Of a stretch of DNA of 64,000 nucleotides, positions 59,520 to 64,000 are shown piece by piece. A program made the translations under genes and the position numbers. Each line of letters begins with the position of its first letter. Positions within the stretch are counted from its first letter, which is position 1. This DNA comes from Primulina eburnea. Lineage: Eukaryota; Streptophyta; Magnoliopsida; Lamiales; Gesneriaceae. Below the pieces are notes generated by a model. It saw only the letters and a list, made by a program, of their open reading frames with translations, did not search any database and had not been told where the DNA came from. The stretch spans positions 6,324,001 to 6,388,000 of the forward strand of contig NC_133116.1 of the NCBI RefSeq assembly GCF_022965805.1, in the 5' to 3' direction.

Positions 59520-59702
59520 GGTAAAAACTTGTGTCAGACGGTCTCACGGGTCGTATTTGTGAGACGGACCTCTTATTTGGGTCATCCATGAAAAAGTATT
59601 ACTTTTTATGCTAAAAGTATTACTTTTTATTGTAAATATCCATAGGGTTGACCCGTCTCACAGATTAAGATCCGTGAGACGGTCTCACATGAGACCTACT
59701 CA
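59520..59702 (+). repeat. ~180-bp MITE-like repeat, copy 9
   Basis: Among the least diverged members: CAGACGGTCTCACGGGTCGT near the start and GTGAGACGGTCTCACATGAG near the end, with GTATTACTTTTTATGCTAAA in the middle. Confidence 0.85.
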
Positions 59703-60240
59703 AGAAATTAACATATTACATATGATTCAATCATTTAGTTGTAATTTTAATTTATTTACACATTAATTATATATCATATATCAATCAAATCATTATATAT
59801 AAAATTACATTATTACCCTTAATGTATAATTTTATTTACATTCTTAATTTTTAAATGGATAAAATTGTAATTTATTACATATATCAAATTTAATCAGTCA
59901 AGCTAAACATAATATTATTATTATTATTATTATTATTATTACTACTACTACTACTTTACATTTACCTCAAATATTTTAACAATAACTTATTTTTTTCTCG
60001 ATCACATTCATAATCGGCCCCGTATAAATTGGCTTCTTTTCTCGCACCGACCAGCCTAGTGAAAAATATGAATATTTTCCCACTTCTAGTATGTTTTACC
60101 AATATAAAATTCAATGTAGTTTCATTATTAATCCATGGAATAAAGTAATTCACGTGTCAGTAGCATTTTTGTCGATACGCAAAAATACAAATCTCACATG
60201 GACAATGGGGTCCGAAACCACATAATGGGAAATGATAAAA
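59703..60240. other. Intergenic with an (ATT)n/(ACT)n microsatellite
   Basis: A trinucleotide run lies at about 59913-59955 (ATT units then ACT units). No gene seen. Confidence 0.5.
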
Positions 60241-60276
60241 AAAAAAAAACAGAAATCGTCGAGGTGTATCGACCAG

Positions 60277-60595
60277 AACGATCAAATCATGTTATTTGAA
60301 CTGCTACGTAATTTAAAAAATTTAAGTTATTTAATTACTACTATCTATAGATTTTGTTAAAAGAACAAACATTCGATCTTACAATTGAAATCAGAGTTAA
60401 TGTCATGTGTTCGATTCTCATTGATTGCAACATGTGCAATTATTGAGAGGGAGATTGTTGATATGCAATAGTTATCTCTGCTGGGTAGAACGATCAAACC
60501 ATATCGTTTGGACTGCTATACAATTTAAAAAATTTGAGTCACATAATTATTATAACTATAATTTTTCATAAAACAACGAACGTTTATGGAACAAA
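60277..60595 (+). mobile_element. Possible TRIM-like element (direct repeats about 209 bp apart)
   Basis: The block AGAACGATCAAATCATGTTA (60278 onward) recurs as AGAACGATCAAACCATATCG (60487 onward), and both continue into AATTTAAAAAATTTRAGT. Between them lie AAATCAGAGTT, which could be a degenerate primer-binding site, and a purine-rich TTGAGAGGGAGA just before TTGTTGATATGC. No coding frame and no confirmed target-site duplication. A GTGTTCGATTCTC word could instead be a pol III B-box, so a SINE origin is an alternative. Confidence 0.4.
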
Positions 60596-61129
60596 TTACA
60601 AACCAAACAACTATTTTACACGAGATGACACTATGCCCACCACTTTTTGTTAATTTGTCCTGGTTTTCACACTTTAGTGTCTCCATATATTCAAGCAGAC
60701 ATGCAAATTTGCGTAAAATCATCTGCGTCATTTAGCAGGCAAGAAGACAGTCTCGTACATGTGTCGTTCCGTGACCGGTTTGTTTAGCAAACAATGTCCG
60801 ACCTAACAAATACATCCTATCTAAAATATTTAAATTTGATTAACCGGAGTGAAATTTCACATTGATTAAAAAAGAAATCAAATTTATTTTCTCAATTAAT
60901 ATAAGATAAACATTTACATTGTTGAGCTACTCAACAAAAAAGGTAAAATCAATAGCTTTTTTTTTTTTTATAGAAACTTTAGTAGATGATAACAATGTGA
61001 TTTTAATATTTTAATTTATACAGGAATACTAAAGTCAAATTTCAAATATTTTTATAAAAAAAAATTATTGCACCTCGACAAAAATAAATAATTTGCATGG
61101 AATTGTTAGATCCCATCGGATGATGGAAG
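60596..61129. other. Intergenic; nothing recognised
   Basis: AT-rich, no features found. Confidence 0.4.
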
Positions 61130-61358
61130 GTGTAAAAGAATCTTGGAGAAATGACCAGGGATCGAGTCTCGCAAGCGACAGTGTGGGAGTTAAATTCCCT
61201 CCAATGAGGGGGAGCTCCTTGTGCGCGTCGTAGCATAAGGTCTAGTTGTTGTTGGTTGGCTGAATCACTATAATTTACCTCCTCTCACATTCTTGTCGGA
61301 CCGGAGATGAGGGGCGTCTAATATGAGCGATTTCACCTTTAGAGAAAGTGTAAAAGAA
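61130..61358 (+). mobile_element. SINE-like retroposon, longer copy with 11-bp target-site duplication
   Basis: The 207-bp body 61141-61347 is flanked by perfect repeats GTGTAAAAGAA (61130-61140 and 61348-61358). It matches the 148-bp insertion at 20122-20269 in reverse, and has about 55 bp more at its left end including GGGATCGAGTCTCGC, which resembles a pol III B-box. It has no coding capacity; the 64-residue frame across it is chance. Confidence 0.7.
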
Positions 61359-61612
61359 AGTGGAGGGCCACTGTGAGAATTATGAGTGGGATGAAGTGTT
61401 GAAAAGGTGGTCGACTTGTCTCTCACTTTTACCCTTCTTTTGTACGTGTTGTTGCTAATCGACTACCTACGGTTTACAACTCTATACTGTTTTCATCTTC
61501 ACAATTCTTAAATTTTTTTTTAAAAAAAAACTATATATTGTTGAATAAAAAATTTAATTGTGACATATGTCAATCAAGAGCCCTAGCTCGTCCGTGAGAA
61601 TGTATAATTAGT

Positions 61613-61690
61613 GGTATGGATAGAATTGACTCGTCTCAAAGATCTTGTCTTACGAATAAAGATTCGTGAAACCGTCTCACAAAAATCATA
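61613..61690 (+). repeat. Partial ~180-bp MITE-like repeat
   Basis: Only the distal half is present: GAATTGACTCGTCTCAAAGA followed by AAAGATTCGTGAAACCGTCT. Confidence 0.55.
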
Positions 61691-62158
61691 TCCATATGAA
61701 AATATTTAAAAATTAGTTATGATTTGAAGCCCATCCATTATTAAATTTCTAAAGAAAGGGTTCTTTTTATTTGAAACAATATTAACAAAAGTGGTTAGCA
61801 AAACAATTACTTAGTATGCAAGCCACATACTTTTAAAATTATAAGCATGACTAATAGGTGCGATTAGAATTTTTGCGATTCGAAATTTTTCCGAGAGACG
61901 GGTGATATATACTAATAGCATATATTAAAATGATTACGCATAAAATTCAAATATTTCAATTGACTAAGGATTAGAGATGATAGGTTTTTTTCGAACTTAA
62001 CGAAAAATCTAATATTCAACCCGAATGAAGGAGGATATAAATGAGACTTTTTACCCGATTAAATAAATGAATAATTTAATATGACAAAAGATATTTTTTG
62101 AGGGTCACGATCGATACGGGTCTTAAAAAATCCTACTCATACCTGACCTAAATACCCG

Positions 62159-62229
<71 letters not shown>

Positions 62230-63286
62230 AAATTAAATATTATAAAAAATCATGAAATATTAGAAATAATTTATTCTAACATCATTATCAAATACAAAAT
62301 ATCATCGACTTTATAATAATAATTTTTTTCATTCAATTCGACTAACATAATTCAACATAAAAATATTAGAATTAGCAACATAACCGAAAACACACACACA
62401 CATATATATAAAAAAATTAGTAAATATTGATATCTTATTTGAAATAATTTAAATTTGAAAAATAAAATTATATATTATGATAATATATTTGGGTAGGGTA
62501 TATATATCTAATCACCCGATATTATCTTTCGAATTGAAAAATTCAAGTAAAATTTTGTTATGCTCATTATTAAATTTGTTGGAGACGGCTCAACAAATTG
62601 TTTTTTTTCCACAAGGGCTCGTGATGTCTTTCTACGGGATCGCTGGTTTCTTTATTACGATGAGTATGAGAATGATTATGAAATTGAATATCCAATGAGG
62701 ATATGAATGTATATAAAATCCTATCCAAATTCAACTCATTATCATCTCTACTACTAAGGATAATTATCCCTAATTGGCTAACTCGATCCATAAATGATTT
62801 TCAATTTTTTAAAAAAATTATATTATGACACAAACATGGTCGTTTCCTAGTTGTCTCAATTATAATATTCGAATAATGCATATGTTGCCAATTGTTGAGA
62901 AAGAATAAATGTGACGTAAAATTAATATTTATTGATTGAATTTATAATGAAAGACCCTTTCATTTATTTTATGAATATATAAGAAAAATTAAATGATTTA
63001 TCGGCAATGTCCATGAAGCTCCATGATATGTGCAAGGTTCACAGACAGGGCCACTAGATTGGAATGTTTTTTCTCAGCAATAAAACAAATATTCAACTTG
63101 TAGTAAAGTCTGGCCCCCCACAATGTACAGATCCATAGAGCAAAAATAGAATTTGTAATTATATCCCATTTAAAGCTGTCCCAACAGTAGAAAACTGAGC
63201 CTCTCAACATTTAATATAATAATAATTGGGTCTCCACATAAGGTTAAAAAAATAAAAATCATTTATTGTTTATTTAAATTATGTGT
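61691..63286. other. Intergenic with a (TA)n tract at about 62162-62225
   Basis: A long TA microsatellite and AT-rich DNA. The minus-strand frame 62998-63210 (70 residues, MLRGSVFYCWDSFKWDII) has a more protein-like composition, but I do not recognise it and it lies beside a transposon end, so it may be a relic. Confidence 0.4.
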
Positions 63287-64000
63287 CACTACAAGAATAA
63301 ATGCTTATGGTGACATTTATAAATGTCATCATATTCAATATTTAGTGACATTTAAGTTTTAGTGACACCTCCAACAAATGTCCCATATTCCAATGTCGTC
63401 TTAAACTTATTGACATTTTTTAATGTCATTATAAGATATTAATGACAACTTTATATGTGTTACTAACTATTCATATAATGACAATTTTAAATGTCAGAAA
63501 ATTAAATACATTTATACATGTCTTGTTATTGTAGTAATAATGACAAATTTATATGCCAGTTAAAATCATTTATAATGACAACTAAAAGTGTCGTGTATTT
63601 TATTTATAGTGACAATAACAAATGTGAGAATATTTGGGTTGGATAAATATAGGAGGAGAGAAAAATAGATAAAATAAATGTGAGAATAAAAAAACATATT
63701 AGATTAGTTATCCTGACATTTTTAGTTGATGTCATTTTTTATATGAAGGGAGACAATTATTTTCTCTCCTCCAATATTTATCCAACCTAAATATTCTCAC
63801 ACTTATTTATATTGACAATTTTTAGTTTTTTAATGATTTACGATGTGAGAAAAATAATTATTTCCCTCCATATAAAAATGACATCAATTAAAAATGTCAT
63901 GATAACTAATCTAATATGTATTTTATTTTACACATTATTAATTTTTTACAAGTGTCATTATTAAGTATTTGTAACAACATTTAATTAATAGAGTCTAAAA
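63287..64000 (+). mobile_element. Terminus of a CACTA (En/Spm) transposon, continuing past the window
   Basis: Begins CACTACAAGAATAAATGC at 63287, the characteristic CACTA terminal inverted repeat. Dense subterminal repeats follow, variants of TGACATTTATAAATGTC in both orientations over 63310-63610. Two nested inverted-repeat pairs lie further in: 63624-63664 with about 63760-63800, and 63694-63752 with about 63863-63922. The opposite terminus is outside the window. The 3 bp before it is TGT; the matching duplication cannot be checked here. No transposase frame is visible. Confidence 0.7.

Noticed and set aside
1..64000. CRISPR array or bacterial-type system
   Set aside because: No regularly spaced identical short repeats with unique spacers. 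The repeats found are eukaryotic transposons and microsatellites.

Overview
The window is nuclear DNA from a flowering plant, most likely a eudicot. The evidence is intron-rich genes of plant-specific families, AT-rich intergenic DNA, and Ty1/copia, hAT, CACTA, TRIM, LINE and SINE-like elements. A Lamiales-type asterid is a weak guess, based only on the abundant short repeat carrying GTGAGACGGTCTCAC; I could not test it.

Layout. 1-6.9 kb: intergenic, with a GC-rich repeat (840-1360), two inverted solo LTRs, a foldback MITE inside a (TA)n tract and a perfect 76-bp tandem duplication. 6.95-10.56 kb (+): a KUP/HAK/KT potassium transporter with one apparent frameshift near its end, followed by a 5'-truncated LINE. 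12-21.5 kb: gene-poor DNA with MITEs, a TRIM-like array, a LINE RNase H relic and two SINE-like insertions with clear target-site duplications. 21.8-25.65 kb (+): a complete class II trehalose-6-phosphate synthase gene whose 5'UTR intron creates an overlapping upstream ORF on splicing. 28.2-33.6 kb (-): a decayed copia element. 37.0-39.8 kb (+): a complete NHL-repeat gene. 41.7-46.3 kb (+): a young copia element with both LTRs and a perfect target-site duplication. 47.1-50.6 kb (-): a GNAT acetyltransferase gene broken by a TRIM inserted in its first coding exon, with a deleted hAT element in its intron. 50.95-51.46 kb: second, inverted copy of the GC-rich repeat. 54.9-58.3 kb (+): a complete nucleobase-ascorbate transporter gene. 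59.5-64 kb: MITE, TRIM-like, SINE-like and the outer end of a CACTA element.

The host genes are unrelated single-copy genes (K+ transport, trehalose-6-phosphate signalling, an NHL membrane protein, a plastid-type acetyltransferase, nucleobase transport) and do not form a pathway cluster. I found no CRISPR, operon, rRNA gene, intact tRNA gene or recognisable organelle insertion. The most interesting signals are the splice-created uORF in the TPS leader, the TRIM-in-exon event, and three inferred GC-AG introns in the two transporter genes. Exon coordinates were built by hand from splice signals and remembered family conservation, not from transcripts.
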